A DNA stretch of 64,000 nt, from the NCBI RefSeq assembly GCF_025961315.1, contig NZ_JAOQNK010000001.1, forward strand, positions 5,270,001 through 5,334,000. Direction: 5' to 3'. This DNA is from Sphingobacterium kitahiroshimense (lineage in GTDB: Bacteria > Bacteroidota > Bacteroidia > Sphingobacteriales > Sphingobacteriaceae). A model generated the notes under the pieces. That model was not told the origin of the DNA. It did not search any database and saw only the letters and a program-made list of their open reading frames with translations. How positions within the stretch are numbered: position 1 is the stretch's first letter; every line of letters begins with the position of its first letter. Positions 1-8,079 of this stretch are shown here, piece by piece. A program made the translations under genes and the position numbers.

Positions 1-4
1 AATC

Positions 5-187
5 ATGATGACAATGGAAGAGTTAAATAAATTAAATGTTTCTGCTCTTAATAAAGCAGAAGAGATAGAAATTACTGGTGGCGATGATTTAACAAGAGGT
101 TTTTTTTATTACCTTGGTAGATTTTTTCATGCTCAACAACGGGATTTAGATGGATCAATTGGAGGTCCAACAGCTAATCACGGATAA
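5..187 (+). CDS. double-glycine-leader peptide (bacteriocin-like precursor)
   Basis: The 60-residue product has the layout of a secreted peptide precursor: an acidic leader rich in Leu, Asn and Glu (MEELNKLNVSALNKAEEIE) ending in ITGG at residues 23-26, then a core of about 34 residues. The core begins with two Asp, has an aromatic amphipathic stretch (FFYYLGRFFHA) and ends Gly-Pro-Thr-Ala-Asn-His-Gly. It has no Cys, so lanthionine or disulphide chemistry is not indicated. Leaders of this type are normally cut after GG by a C39 peptidase domain of an export ABC transporter; none is visible, though the window starts only 4 bases upstream. Any of three ATGs (5, 8, 14) may be the start. A hairpin follows the stop and two membrane peptidase genes come next. 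Activity is unknown. Confidence 0.6.
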   Translation: MMTMEELNKLNVSALNKAEEIEITGGDDLTRGFFYYLGRFFHAQQRDLDGSIGGPTANHG

Positions 188-199
188 ATATAAATTTTT

Positions 200-238
200 A
201 ATAGGTCATAATCAAAGTTGATTTGGTTATGACCTATT
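200..238 (+). terminator. hairpin after peptide gene
   Basis: A perfect 12-bp stem (200-211 with 227-238, arms AATAGGTCATAA and TTATGACCTATT) closes a 15-nt loop, starting 12 bases after the peptide stop. The following bases are AT-rich but not a clean T run, so it may be a weak terminator or an mRNA-stabilising hairpin between the peptide and the peptidase gene. Confidence 0.5.
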
Positions 239-257
239 ATATATAACAAATTTCCTT

Positions 258-884
258 GTGTACAGTAAAATAGATCTAAAGTATCATTATTTCAAAGAAA
301 ACGTAAAGAATTTCATTTTTGGAAGTGTATTATCGGCTGTTGTACTAACTATATTTTTCGAAATATTTTCAACATTTCGAAATTTTAATGATGTCGCAAT
401 CTTACCACAAGTTAACCTCCTATTCGTTTGCCTTTTTGGAGCAATATTTGAAGAATTATTTTTTAGTTACTTTTTATTTAGATTTTTCTCAAGATATTTT
501 AAATTAGGCTTGTCAATTTCTATTACAAGTATAATTTTTACAACCCTTCATTTAGGAAATGATCATGCTACTTATCTTTCTTTTATATCTCATTTAATAG
601 GAAGTTGGGTGTATATTTTTGCTTTTATCAAAAGTAAAAATATTTTTTTATGTATAGGATTGCATTTTGGGTGGAATTATCTTCAAATATTATATTCCCA
701 ACCAATGAGTGGCGTTGTTAAACAGAGTTTTTTTTATGTTTCTCTTCCTGAAAATCCATTTTTATTTGGAGCTAATTACGGTTTAGAAGCTGGTTTATAT
801 AGTCTCATTCTTAGATTTATATTGATATCATTGATTTTTTTTTACTATCAATATAGACAGCGTGAATCACGTCGTTTTCATTAA
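258..884 (+). CDS. CPBP-family intramembrane metalloprotease (Abi/CAAX-like)
   Basis: A 208-residue, highly hydrophobic protein with about six membrane segments and the spaced motifs of the CPBP (CAAX protease and bacteriocin-processing) family: Glu65-Glu66 in FEELFFSYFLFR, His98 in TTLHLGN and His136 in HFGWNY. In the family these residues form a glutamate/histidine active site within the membrane. The usual EExxxR motif lacks Arg at the canonical position. The start is GTG at 258; no in-frame ATG is nearby. The gene follows the double-glycine peptide, and CPBP proteins near bacteriocin genes often act in immunity or peptide maturation, so this role is inferred. The base composition is very AT-rich, unlike the metabolic genes further right. 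Confidence 0.7.
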   Translation: MYSKIDLKYHYFKENVKNFIFGSVLSAVVLTIFFEIFSTFRNFNDVAILPQVNLLFVCLFGAIFEELFFSYFLFRFFSRYFKLGLSISITSIIFTTLHLGNDHATYLSFISHLIGSWVYIFAFIKSKNIFLCIGLHFGWNYLQILYSQPMSGVVKQSFFYVSLPENPFLFGANYGLEAGLYSLILRFILISLIFFYYQYRQRESRRFH

Positions 885-1027
885 TCTTTTGGCAGCTTCA
901 ATGAATTTATTTAGTTAATCTCTTATATCATATTTAATAGATTTAACATGGTACGGCGAGGTTTTTTTTATATATTTTAAGGTTTATTTTTAATTATAAT
1001 TTTCTGGGATTTTATCTTTTTACTTTA

Positions 1028-1501
1028 ATGATTTCGCTAATTCAGATACCAAAAAAAAAGAATTTTAAATTTTTAATTTTATTTTTCTTTATTCTATTTA
1101 TTTATACAGTTACCACTTCTTCAATTTCTAATTTGTTTGATCCGTCTCTATTGGAGACTTCTATGAGTAAAGAAAAGAATTTAATGTTCGTGTTTTTTAT
1201 GTTAGTTGTGGTAGCTCCAATTTTTGAAACTTTAATTTATCAAACAGCAGTTATTGAAATCCTTTTAAAATTTAAAATTGGAATGAAAGGTGCGATAGTC
1301 ATTTCCGCACTATTATTTGGGCTGTCCCATTCGTACAGTTTTATTTATATTCTTTTGGCAATTGGAACGGGATTCGTATTAGCATATTATTATGCCAGTT
1401 TGAGGGAACAGGGGAAGATTAACAAAATTCTGTTTGTCACCATTTTACATGCTCTGATTAATCTGGTTGTATTCATTCATAATCATATTTTTAACTTGTA
1501 A
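1028..1501 (+). CDS. second CPBP-like membrane protein, degenerate active site
   Basis: A 157-residue membrane protein with the CPBP order of motifs: FETLIYQ at about residues 66-72 where EExxxR is expected, FGLSHSYS near residue 100 and LHALINL near residue 146. The second Glu is Thr68 and the Arg is Gln, so the catalytic motif is eroded although both histidine motifs remain. It may be a non-proteolytic immunity-type relative or have a modified site. It lies 143 bp after the first CPBP gene on the same strand, in the same AT-rich context, and its start ATG is preceded by an AT-rich spacer. It is shorter than the first copy and keeps only the C-terminal catalytic half. Confidence 0.6.
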   Translation: MISLIQIPKKKNFKFLILFFFILFIYTVTTSSISNLFDPSLLETSMSKEKNLMFVFFMLVVVAPIFETLIYQTAVIEILLKFKIGMKGAIVISALLFGLSHSYSFIYILLAIGTGFVLAYYYASLREQGKINKILFVTILHALINLVVFIHNHIFNL

Positions 1502-2038
1502 TTCCTAGTATACTTAACTTATGATCATTTTGAACTTAGGTTTAAATAATCATAAGCATTATTGGTGGACTTTACATCAGATATCATAAGTTCTTGATGA
1601 TGATAAAAACTCAATAATTTTGATTAAAGTGCTTAAAATCATACTGATGGCAAATAAGGATCGATACCCAAAACTTGATCTGAAATAGATTAGACCTATT
1701 TCTGCAGGGAAGTATTATGTAATAAATAATATCTCCCGTGCTTTTTTTGAGCATTGAGCAACTGTAATTTAGTTGTTTATGAATACCTGTCAAATTTTTG
1801 CTTTTTACAATAAACTTCAAAAATCAATCTTATTGTCCATTTTCTTGATACATAATTTATAAAATAGGATCAGGTATGAGCTATTAAGTCAGATCCAATA
1901 GGTTTTATTGAGTTAAAAGAGTATTAAATAAGTCTTTCTGAAGGTTCGTCGAAAACTTAATTTGAGATATTCTTTTTATATTGTTGTAACAATTTTTTTA
2001 TTCAATCGACTAATCGATTATTATCAGTTAACTTATTT
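1502..2038. other. non-coding gap with gene remnant
   Basis: No convincing gene is present. The minus strand around 1680-1800 can be read as a broken coding remnant: one frame gives TKLQLLNAQKKHGRYYL followed quickly by stops, and a similar string (TKLQLLNAQKKHWRYFL) is readable on the minus strand at the related repeat near 6900. The remnant is too short to name. The last 50 bases before 2039 are AT-rich and probably hold the promoter of the ABC transporter. Confidence 0.4.
1739..1773. repeat. 35-bp repeat, copy 1
   Basis: This stretch matches positions 6902-6936 at 34 of 35 bases in the same orientation, the one difference being C for T at the 24th base. Both copies lie in otherwise gene-poor DNA flanking the ABC transporter/peptidase genes. 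On the minus strand both encode LQLLNAQKKH in one frame, so they look like decayed copies of one gene end rather than a regulatory site. Confidence 0.75.
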
Positions 2039-2923
2039 ATGAATTTATCTATAACAAACCTCAGTAAAATCTATCCGAATGGTGTAAAAGCCTTAGATGA
2101 TGTCACTCTTGAAATTAAACCAGGCATGTTTGGTCTCTTAGGGCCAAATGGAGCTGGTAAATCTTCTTTAATGCGAACTATCGCGACACTTCAAAGACCG
2201 GATAGTGGTACAATTACTTTTGACCAGATTGATGTGCTGAAAAATCAGATGGACTTGAGAAAAGTACTGGGCTACCTCCCTCAAGAATTTGGAGTCTATC
2301 CCAAACTTTCGGCTGTAGATCTATTACAATATTTTGCTCGTCTTAAAGGTATTTCTTCAGGTGCTGATCGCCAAAAAATCATCAACCGTGTTCTTGAAGT
2401 AACCAATCTGTGGGATGTGCGCCATAAAAGTGTCAGTGGATATTCTGGAGGGATGAAACAGCGCTTTGGTATTGCTCAACTGCTATTGAACGATCCCAAA
2501 TTGATTATTGTGGATGAACCTACTGCTGGACTTGACCCGGCAGAAAGACACCGTTTTCTCAATGTACTGCGCGAGATCGGCACGGATCATACGGTTATAT
2601 TTTCTACGCATATTGTAGATGATGTACGTGAACTGTGTCATGAAATGGCCATCCTGAATGGGGGTAAGATTTTATTAAGGGGAACTCCGAAAGAAACCAT
2701 AGATGAACTGTCCGGTAAGATTTGGGTACGTATCATCACCCGGGAACAACTGGATAAGTACACCCAAAAATATAATGTGATATCAACCAACTATAATCAG
2801 GATAATACCTTAAATATCCGCGTGTATAGCGATTTATGTCCTGATGATTCTTTTGTTCCTGCTGATGGGCAACTGGAAGATGTTTATTTTGTCGCCCTTA
2901 AAAAAGATCAACACCATGTTTAG
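2039..2923 (+). CDS. ABC transporter ATP-binding protein
   Basis: A 294-residue ABC ATPase that should power the membrane protein encoded just downstream. Walker A is GPNGAGKS at residues 35-42, the Q-loop follows in LPQEFGVYP, the signature is YSGGMKQR near residue 135, Walker B is LIIVDEPTAGLDP near residue 160, and the H-loop is in FSTHIVDD. A C-terminal extension of about 80 residues after the core is typical of ABC-2 exporter ATPases. The stop overlaps the next start by 8 bp (2916-2923), implying translational coupling. The substrate is not evident. Neighbouring peptide and peptidase genes make peptide export possible, but this ATPase/permease-M1 pair also occurs in Bacteroidetes without bacteriocin genes. 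Confidence 0.9.
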   Translation: MNLSITNLSKIYPNGVKALDDVTLEIKPGMFGLLGPNGAGKSSLMRTIATLQRPDSGTITFDQIDVLKNQMDLRKVLGYLPQEFGVYPKLSAVDLLQYFARLKGISSGADRQKIINRVLEVTNLWDVRHKSVSGYSGGMKQRFGIAQLLLNDPKLIIVDEPTAGLDPAERHRFLNVLREIGTDHTVIFSTHIVDDVRELCHEMAILNGGKILLRGTPKETIDELSGKIWVRIITREQLDKYTQKYNVISTNYNQDNTLNIRVYSDLCPDDSFVPADGQLEDVYFVALKKDQHHV

Positions 2924-5900
2924 CACTATTTTTAAATTTGAGTTCACCCGCTGGTTTAAGAATAGTACCATCTATATCTACATGTTGCTGTTCTTTGTGC
3001 TAGCATTGTTCATCATGCTGTCTGCACTTGGTATCTTTGATGGTATTACCGCGACGAAATCTTCCAATACAATCATGAACTCACCTCTGGCGATTAGCGA
3101 AATGATCAACGGGATGTCTAATCTTATTTATTTTCTGATCCCAACCATTGTGGGGGCCTCTGTCTATCGGGACTTTCAATACAATGTGCATAGCATTCTT
3201 TTTAGCTATCCCTTTACCAAGACTGATTATTTACTGGGTAAGTTTTTCGGTTCGCTTTCATTAGTCTTAATCATCGTATTGGCTTCTACACTAGGGATTA
3301 TAGTTGCGCAGTATGTTCCCGGTATTAACCAAAGTTTATTGGGGCCGGTGGATGTATTTGCCTATTTTCAGACCTATCTTATTCAGGTCATACCCAACCT
3401 GATAATTTTCAGTTCCATTATTTTTGTATTGGTGACACTGACTAGAAATGTATATGTGGGTTTTGTTGCGGTACTGATTTTACTCCTGCTGCAAGCGGTG
3501 GTTCACAGTACTACAGCTGATATGGATAACCGTTACCTCGGTGCATTGATCGATCCATTTGGGGATAGTGCTATTTCCTACTATACACAATATTGGTCTC
3601 CAGCAGAAAAAGATATCAGAAATCTTCCTTTTACTGGAGCAGTGATCTATAACAGATTGATCTGGCTAGCCGTATCTGCACTTTTTATTGGTGGTTTTTA
3701 CTTGTTCTTTTCATTTTCTCAACAAGCTTTTACGTTTAAGACGAGTAAAATTGGTAAACGCGTGACTAAAAATAATTTTGAAAGTATTTTTAGAATGGAT
3801 CTTCCGGTGGTGAAATATAATTTTTCAGCTTTTCACTATTTTAAAACTTCATGGGCATTGGCGAGATACAACTTCAGTTACATTGTCAAAAATCCTGTAT
3901 TTATGATTTTGACATTGGTAGGGATCCTCTTTGTTATCTTAATGGCAAGTACCATCGGTTCTATTTCGGGAACATCGACTTATCCTGTTACTTGGAAAAT
4001 GTTGATGATACCTGGATCCACATTTAAGTTTTTTCTGTTGATATTGACTTTCCTGTTTACAGGTTTGCTAATTCACCGGGGGAGCATTACCCGTATGGGG
4101 GGATTGATTGATGCGAGTCCTGTCCCGAACTGGGTTTTACTTTTATCAACTTTAATTGCTATTGTCAAAATGCAACTGGCCTTGTTACTGGTTGTTATCG
4201 TGACTTGTATGGCCTTTCAGGTATATCATGGGTATTATACTTTTGAGATCGGACAATATGTGATGAATCTTATGGTATATGGCATGCTCTCCAATATAGC
4301 TTGGCTGTTAATCTCTGTGTTTGTCCATACTTTGTTCAAAAATTATCTGACGGGATTTTTTGTGCTCTTGCTCTTGTTTATCGCATTGCCCTTTCTTTCA
4401 GCAATGGGAGTGGAACAGAATATTTACAAATTTAATCAGGGACCTGGGCTTGATTATTCGGATATGGATGGGTTCGGGTATGTGTTGCCGTTCATAACCT
4501 ATAGGGTATATTGGCTTTTATTTTCCGTTTTCTTTTTGACCATTTCGTTATTACTATGGCGAAGAGGTCTGTTCTCAGGAATCAAGGAAAGATGGCTGAT
4601 CCTAAAAAGTAATTTAAATCCCACTATTGTCGCGATAATCACGATCAGTCTTGTCGGATTTATTGCTATGGGAGCTGGTATATATTATGAAAATAATATT
4701 AAAAAACCGTATTATACCAGTTTAGATCATGAAAAACAGGCTGTTGAATGGGAAAAGAAATACAAAAAATATCAATACCAGCCACAGCCTAGGGTTGTGG
4801 ATGTTAAATTCAATATGGATATCTTCCCAAAAGAGCGAAGCTTTAAGGCACAGGTAGCTTATGTATTGAAAAATAAGACCGGGGTAGCCATTGATTCGAT
4901 TTTTGTCAATTATAATGATTACGATTACAAGTTCTCGTTTAGTGTGCCCAATACTTTGGTTTCGGAAGATGATAAGTACAATTTTAACATCTATAAATTA
5001 CAACAGCCACTTGCTCCAGGTGATTCCATTACTTTGAATTTCAGTACCCAAAGCCCGCGCAATACTTGGGTGAATGAACGATCTCCAGTCAAAGGCAATG
5101 GTACTTTTATCAACAATATGCAATTCCCAAATATTGGATATTTGGATAGGGGGGAATTGGTCGAGAACGATATCCGAAAGAAATACGGACTGCCATATCG
5201 AAATCGGATGGCACCACCAACAGATCAGAAAGCGTTGCAAAACAATTATATTTCGAATGATGCCGATTGGATTCGTTTTGAGGCTATCGTGAGTACAGAT
5301 TTGGATCAGTTGGCCATTGCACCAGGTTACTTGACTAAGGAATGGGAAAAGGGGGGACGTAAATATTACCACTACAAGATGGATACGGAAATTCTCAATT
5401 TCTACGCTTTTAATTCTGCGCGATATGAAGTAAAGAAAGGCAACTGGAATGGCGTGAATCTAGAAGTATATTATCATAAAGGACATACGTTCAATCTGGA
5501 CCGCATGATGGCATCCAGTAAGGCATCTCTGGCTTATTATAGCCAAGAATACAGTGCTTATCCGCACCGTCAGTTGCGTATTGTCGAATTTCCACGTACC
5601 GATGGAACTTTTGCTCAATCATTTGCCAATACCATTCCTTTTTCAGAAGCTATCGGGTTTATAGCCGATGTAAAGGAGAAAAATGAAGATGCCGTGGATT
5701 ATCCTTATGCAGTCACCGCACATGAGATCGCACATCAATGGTGGGCTCATCAAGTCGTAGGAGCGAATGTACAGGGAGCTACATTGCTATCGGAAAGTAT
5801 GTCGGAGTATTCTTCGTTGAAAGTGTTGGAAAAACGTTATGGTAAGGGGCAGATGCGCAAATTTCTAAAAGATGCATTGGACGGTTATCTAACAGGGCGA

Positions 5901-6560
5901 AGTGCTGAGAAATTGGGGGAGAGGCCGCTCATGTTCAATGAGAATCAAATGTATATCCACTACCAGAAAGGTTCCCTGGTACTGTATGCTTTAAGTGATT
6001 ATCTGGGTGAGGATGTTTTTAATAAGACTGCTAAAACCTATCTGGAACATACGGCTTTTCAAAATCCACCCTATACAACATCATTGGAGTTTGTGGAGCA
6101 CTTTAAACAAGCGACACCCGATTCATTGCAGTATCTGATTAAGGATATGTTTGAGACTATCACTTTATATAACAATAAGGTTGAAAAAGTTACTGCTAAA
6201 AAAATGAAAAATGGTAAGTATCAGGTCGATATTGAATTTGAGGTTGCCAAATATCGTGTGGATGAAAACGGAACGAAAAGTTATCATGATAAAGGCAACA
6301 ATCCCATTTCATTTAAGAAATCGGATAAAGAAACTGTGGAGTCATTGCCCTTAAGGGATTACATTGAGATCGGTGTGTTTGCAAAAACAAATAAGAAAGG
6401 TGGACGTTCAACACAGGAATTGTATCTGAAAAAACATAGGATCGATCAGATCAATAATAAAATAACACTTGTGGTCGACGAGTTGCCTCTTCAGGTTGGA
6501 ATCGATCCGTATAATAAGTTGATTGATATGGATTCGGATGATAACCGGAAGGATATCTGA
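2916..6560 (+). CDS. ABC-2 permease fused to M1-family aminopeptidase
   Basis: The start chosen is the ATG overlapping the ATPase stop; the frame stays open for 24 more codons upstream, but these lie inside the ATPase gene. The product is 1214 residues. The first half or so has about twelve membrane segments in two blocks, resembling an ABC-2 permease. After the last segment (IVAIITISLVGFIAMGAGIYY) comes an extracytoplasmic M1 metallopeptidase domain with HEIAH at residues 936-940, followed about 20 residues later by a Glu in LLSESMSEYSS, which should complete the zinc site. YIHYQKGSLVLYAL is the usual C-terminal M1 feature. It presumably pairs with the preceding ATPase to couple transport to peptide trimming; the substrate is unknown. 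A strong terminator follows at 6657-6688. Confidence 0.85.
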   Translation: MFSTIFKFEFTRWFKNSTIYIYMLLFFVLALFIMLSALGIFDGITATKSSNTIMNSPLAISEMINGMSNLIYFLIPTIVGASVYRDFQYNVHSILFSYPFTKTDYLLGKFFGSLSLVLIIVLASTLGIIVAQYVPGINQSLLGPVDVFAYFQTYLIQVIPNLIIFSSIIFVLVTLTRNVYVGFVAVLILLLLQAVVHSTTADMDNRYLGALIDPFGDSAISYYTQYWSPAEKDIRNLPFTGAVIYNRLIWLAVSALFIGGFYLFFSFSQQAFTFKTSKIGKRVTKNNFESIFRMDLPVVKYNFSAFHYFKTSWALARYNFSYIVKNPVFMILTLVGILFVILMASTIGSISGTSTYPVTWKMLMIPGSTFKFFLLILTFLFTGLLIHRGSITRMGGLIDASPVPNWVLLLSTLIAIVKMQLALLLVVIVTCMAFQVYHGYYTFEIGQYVMNLMVYGMLSNIAWLLISVFVHTLFKNYLTGFFVLLLLFIALPFLSAMGVEQNIYKFNQGPGLDYSDMDGFGYVLPFITYRVYWLLFSVFFLTISLLLWRRGLFSGIKERWLILKSNLNPTIVAIITISLVGFIAMGAGIYYENNIKKPYYTSLDHEKQAVEWEKKYKKYQYQPQPRVVDVKFNMDIFPKERSFKAQVAYVLKNKTGVAIDSIFVNYNDYDYKFSFSVPNTLVSEDDKYNFNIYKLQQPLAPGDSITLNFSTQSPRNTWVNERSPVKGNGTFINNMQFPNIGYLDRGELVENDIRKKYGLPYRNRMAPPTDQKALQNNYISNDADWIRFEAIVSTDLDQLAIAPGYLTKEWEKGGRKYYHYKMDTEILNFYAFNSARYEVKKGNWNGVNLEVYYHKGHTFNLDRMMASSKASLAYYSQEYSAYPHRQLRIVEFPRTDGTFAQSFANTIPFSEAIGFIADVKEKNEDAVDYPYAVTAHEIAHQWWAHQVVGANVQGATLLSESMSEYSSLKVLEKRYGKGQMRKFLKDALDGYLTGRSAEKLGERPLMFNENQMYIHYQKGSLVLYALSDYLGEDVFNKTAKTYLEHTAFQNPPYTTSLEFVEHFKQATPDSLQYLIKDMFETITLYNNKVEKVTAKKMKNGKYQVDIEFEVAKYRVDENGTKSYHDKGNNPISFKKSDKETVESLPLRDYIEIGVFAKTNKKGGRSTQELYLKKHRIDQINNKITLVVDELPLQVGIDPYNKLIDMDSDDNRKDI

Positions 6561-6656
6561 TCAACAAAAAATAACAAGGATTACAATCAGCACATGAGCT
6601 TGCAATAGATTTTAATCTGAAAAGAACTGTTTACTGTTTAATTATTATATATGTGC

Positions 6657-6688
6657 AGTAAAGCCACGTTGAGAGATGTGGCTTTACT
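6657..6688 (+). terminator. rho-independent terminator
   Basis: An 11-bp perfect stem (AGTAAAGCCAC at 6657-6667 with GTGGCTTTACT at 6678-6688) and a T-rich tail lie about 100 bp after the permease/peptidase gene, ending that operon. Confidence 0.8.
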
Positions 6689-7066
6689 TATTTGTGATCA
6701 TATAGCTCCGTGTTATTTCTCATGAGTTATGATAACATGAGTTTTTCCAAAATGTAAATACCCATAATATTGCCAACACATATTGTTAAGAATATAATCT
6801 TTGGTAAAGAACATGGAAAGGTCAAGACTTCAGGTATGCTGGAAAGGAAAGATCAGACATATTTCGGCAGAACAATGTTAACTTTCAGAAAATATCGCCA
6901 ATGCTTTTTTTGAGCATTGAGCAATTGTAATTTAGTATTGCCAATCAACAAAGCAGTTAGCCAACCATCTAGCACAAAGAGAGGATAGTTTCGACCCCCA
7001 GGAAAACAATAATTACGAAAATAACCTTAGAAATAGAGTATGAATAATTTTTTTATAAAGATAAAA
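6689..7066. other. gene-poor spacer between exporter operon and micro-ORFs
   Basis: I see no gene here. It contains the second copy of the 35-bp repeat (6902-6936) and minus-strand remnants that parallel the 1.6-1.8 kb region. It separates the exporter operon from the small ORFs at 7067-7471. Confidence 0.4.
6902..6936. repeat. 35-bp repeat, copy 2
   Basis: Direct-orientation partner of 1739-1773 with one mismatch. On the minus strand the flanking frame reads NTKLQLLNAQKKHWRYFLKVN before breaking up, a longer version of the string encoded at copy 1. Two decayed copies 5.2 kb apart suggest an old duplication or repeated insertion around the exporter genes. Confidence 0.75.
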
Positions 7067-7150
7067 ATGAATAACTTAGAATTAAAATCAATCGATGTTC
7101 AAGAATTGGATACTTATGAGATCACTCAAATTGATGGTCGAATTCTCTGA
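7067..7150 (+). CDS. 27-residue leader-like micro-ORF
   Basis: The ORF encodes MNNLELKSIDVQELDTYEITQIDGRIL. The segment VQELDTYEITQIDG closely resembles a bacteriocin-type leader (VQEL...E...IDGG), but the second Gly is Arg and a TGA follows four residues after Asp-Gly. Reading past the TGA gives a hydrophobic run (IIALFMSI) before the next stop, so the peptide may be truncated by a nonsense mutation. It is followed by further micro-ORFs and a membrane metallopeptidase gene. The evidence is leader similarity and position only. Confidence 0.4.
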   Translation: MNNLELKSIDVQELDTYEITQIDGRIL

Positions 7151-7181
7151 ATAATCGCTTTATTTATGTCAATTTAAATTT

Positions 7182-7271
7182 ATGAATAAAAAGATTTATT
7201 ATTTGCTAGCAGCAATAGTAGGAATATTAATTTATTTTATCATTACTTACGTATTTCAGTTCGTTCAATAG
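7182..7271 (+). CDS. 29-residue single-TM micro-ORF
   Basis: The ORF encodes a Lys-rich start (MNKKIYY) and then one hydrophobic membrane span to the C-terminus (LLAAIVGILIYFIITYVF). It lies between the leader-like ORF and the metallopeptidase. Small membrane peptides of this shape can be immunity or toxic peptides, but nothing specific identifies it, and its coding status is uncertain. Confidence 0.3.
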   Translation: MNKKIYYLLAAIVGILIYFIITYVFQFVQ

Positions 7272-7342
7272 CATTAACTTTCTAAGGAGTAAAAGATGAA
7301 ATGGGATGTAGTTGATTGCAAAATAAATAATAGGACACATTT

Positions 7343-7471
7343 ATGGGATTAAATAATATTTTACAGCTATACGTAAAGAATAAAAGATTCATTATAATAG
7401 CAACAATTTCAGTATTTGCAATTTATAAAATTGGGTATTACTGTGGTGGACTTTTATTTAAACTTCTATAA
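7343..7471 (+). CDS. 42-residue membrane micro-ORF
   Basis: The ORF encodes a basic N-terminus (LQLYVKNKRF) followed by a hydrophobic segment (IIIATISVFAIYKIGYYCGGLLF). It ends 26 bp before the ATG of the DUF3267 gene, consistent with co-transcription. An overlapping 18-codon frame at 7296-7352 ends inside its start region. There is no recognised family. It is a possible immunity or accessory peptide. Confidence 0.35.
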   Translation: MGLNNILQLYVKNKRFIIIATISVFAIYKIGYYCGGLLFKLL

Positions 7472-7497
7472 ATGAAATTACGTTATTGAGTAAGTAT

Positions 7498-8079
7498 ATG
7501 GAACAAAATTTATTAGAAAATTATATAAAGGAGATTCGAACTATTGATCTAGCCAAGGCAAATATTTTTTCTCTGCTCTTATTCATACCCATCATTTTAG
7601 TATATGGTCTTCCCTTTTATTTGATATGGGGTGAACTGGATTTTATTGGATTATTTGTGGAGAGCTTTAAAGAAAACCCGCTCTTTTCAATAGCTATTGT
7701 AATCGTTCTACTTGCCGGTATAGTTGTACATGAATTAATTCACGGAGCTACTTTTGCCCTTTTCGCTAAGCATGGTTTTAAATCCATAAAGTTTGGAATC
7801 TTATTAAAGATGTTAACTCCCTATTGCCATTGTAAAGAACCTTTAAGAGTTAAAGAATATATAGTAGGAGCTATTATGCCAGCCATTATTTTAGGATTAT
7901 TGCCAGGCATTATTGCAATTTTTATAGGTAATGTGTTCTTGTTAATATTTGCTATATTTTTTACGGGAGCCGCAGCTGGTGATTTTATGATCATCAACCT
8001 GATATGGAAAGAAGATAAAGATACGATGGTCTTAGATCATCCATCAGAGGCAGGCTGTTTTATTTTCAAAAAAATATAA
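7498..8079 (+). CDS. DUF3267-type membrane metallopeptidase
   Basis: A membrane protein of 193 residues from the ATG (an in-frame TTG at 7486 would add four) carrying HELIHG at about residues 78-83, a zinc-binding HExxH placed inside a hydrophobic segment, as in the DUF3267/M50-like families. A second conserved-looking cluster, LTPYCHCKEPLRVKEYIVGAIMPAIILG, follows. About four membrane spans are visible. Its place after leader-like and membrane micro-ORFs suggests peptide processing or immunity, but no substrate is shown. The AT-rich composition matches the other genes of this block. Confidence 0.65.
   Translation: MEQNLLENYIKEIRTIDLAKANIFSLLLFIPIILVYGLPFYLIWGELDFIGLFVESFKENPLFSIAIVIVLLAGIVVHELIHGATFALFAKHGFKSIKFGILLKMLTPYCHCKEPLRVKEYIVGAIMPAIILGLLPGIIAIFIGNVFLLIFAIFFTGAAAGDFMIINLIWKEDKDTMVLDHPSEAGCFIFKKI

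Noticed and set aside
1611..1820. 69-residue minus-strand ORF as a gene
   Set aside because: The recognisable string lies in another frame with stops; it is a remnant sharing the 35-bp repeat.
7296..7352. 18-residue ORF MKWDVVDC...
   Set aside because: Overlaps the start of the next micro-ORF and has no leader or membrane pattern.
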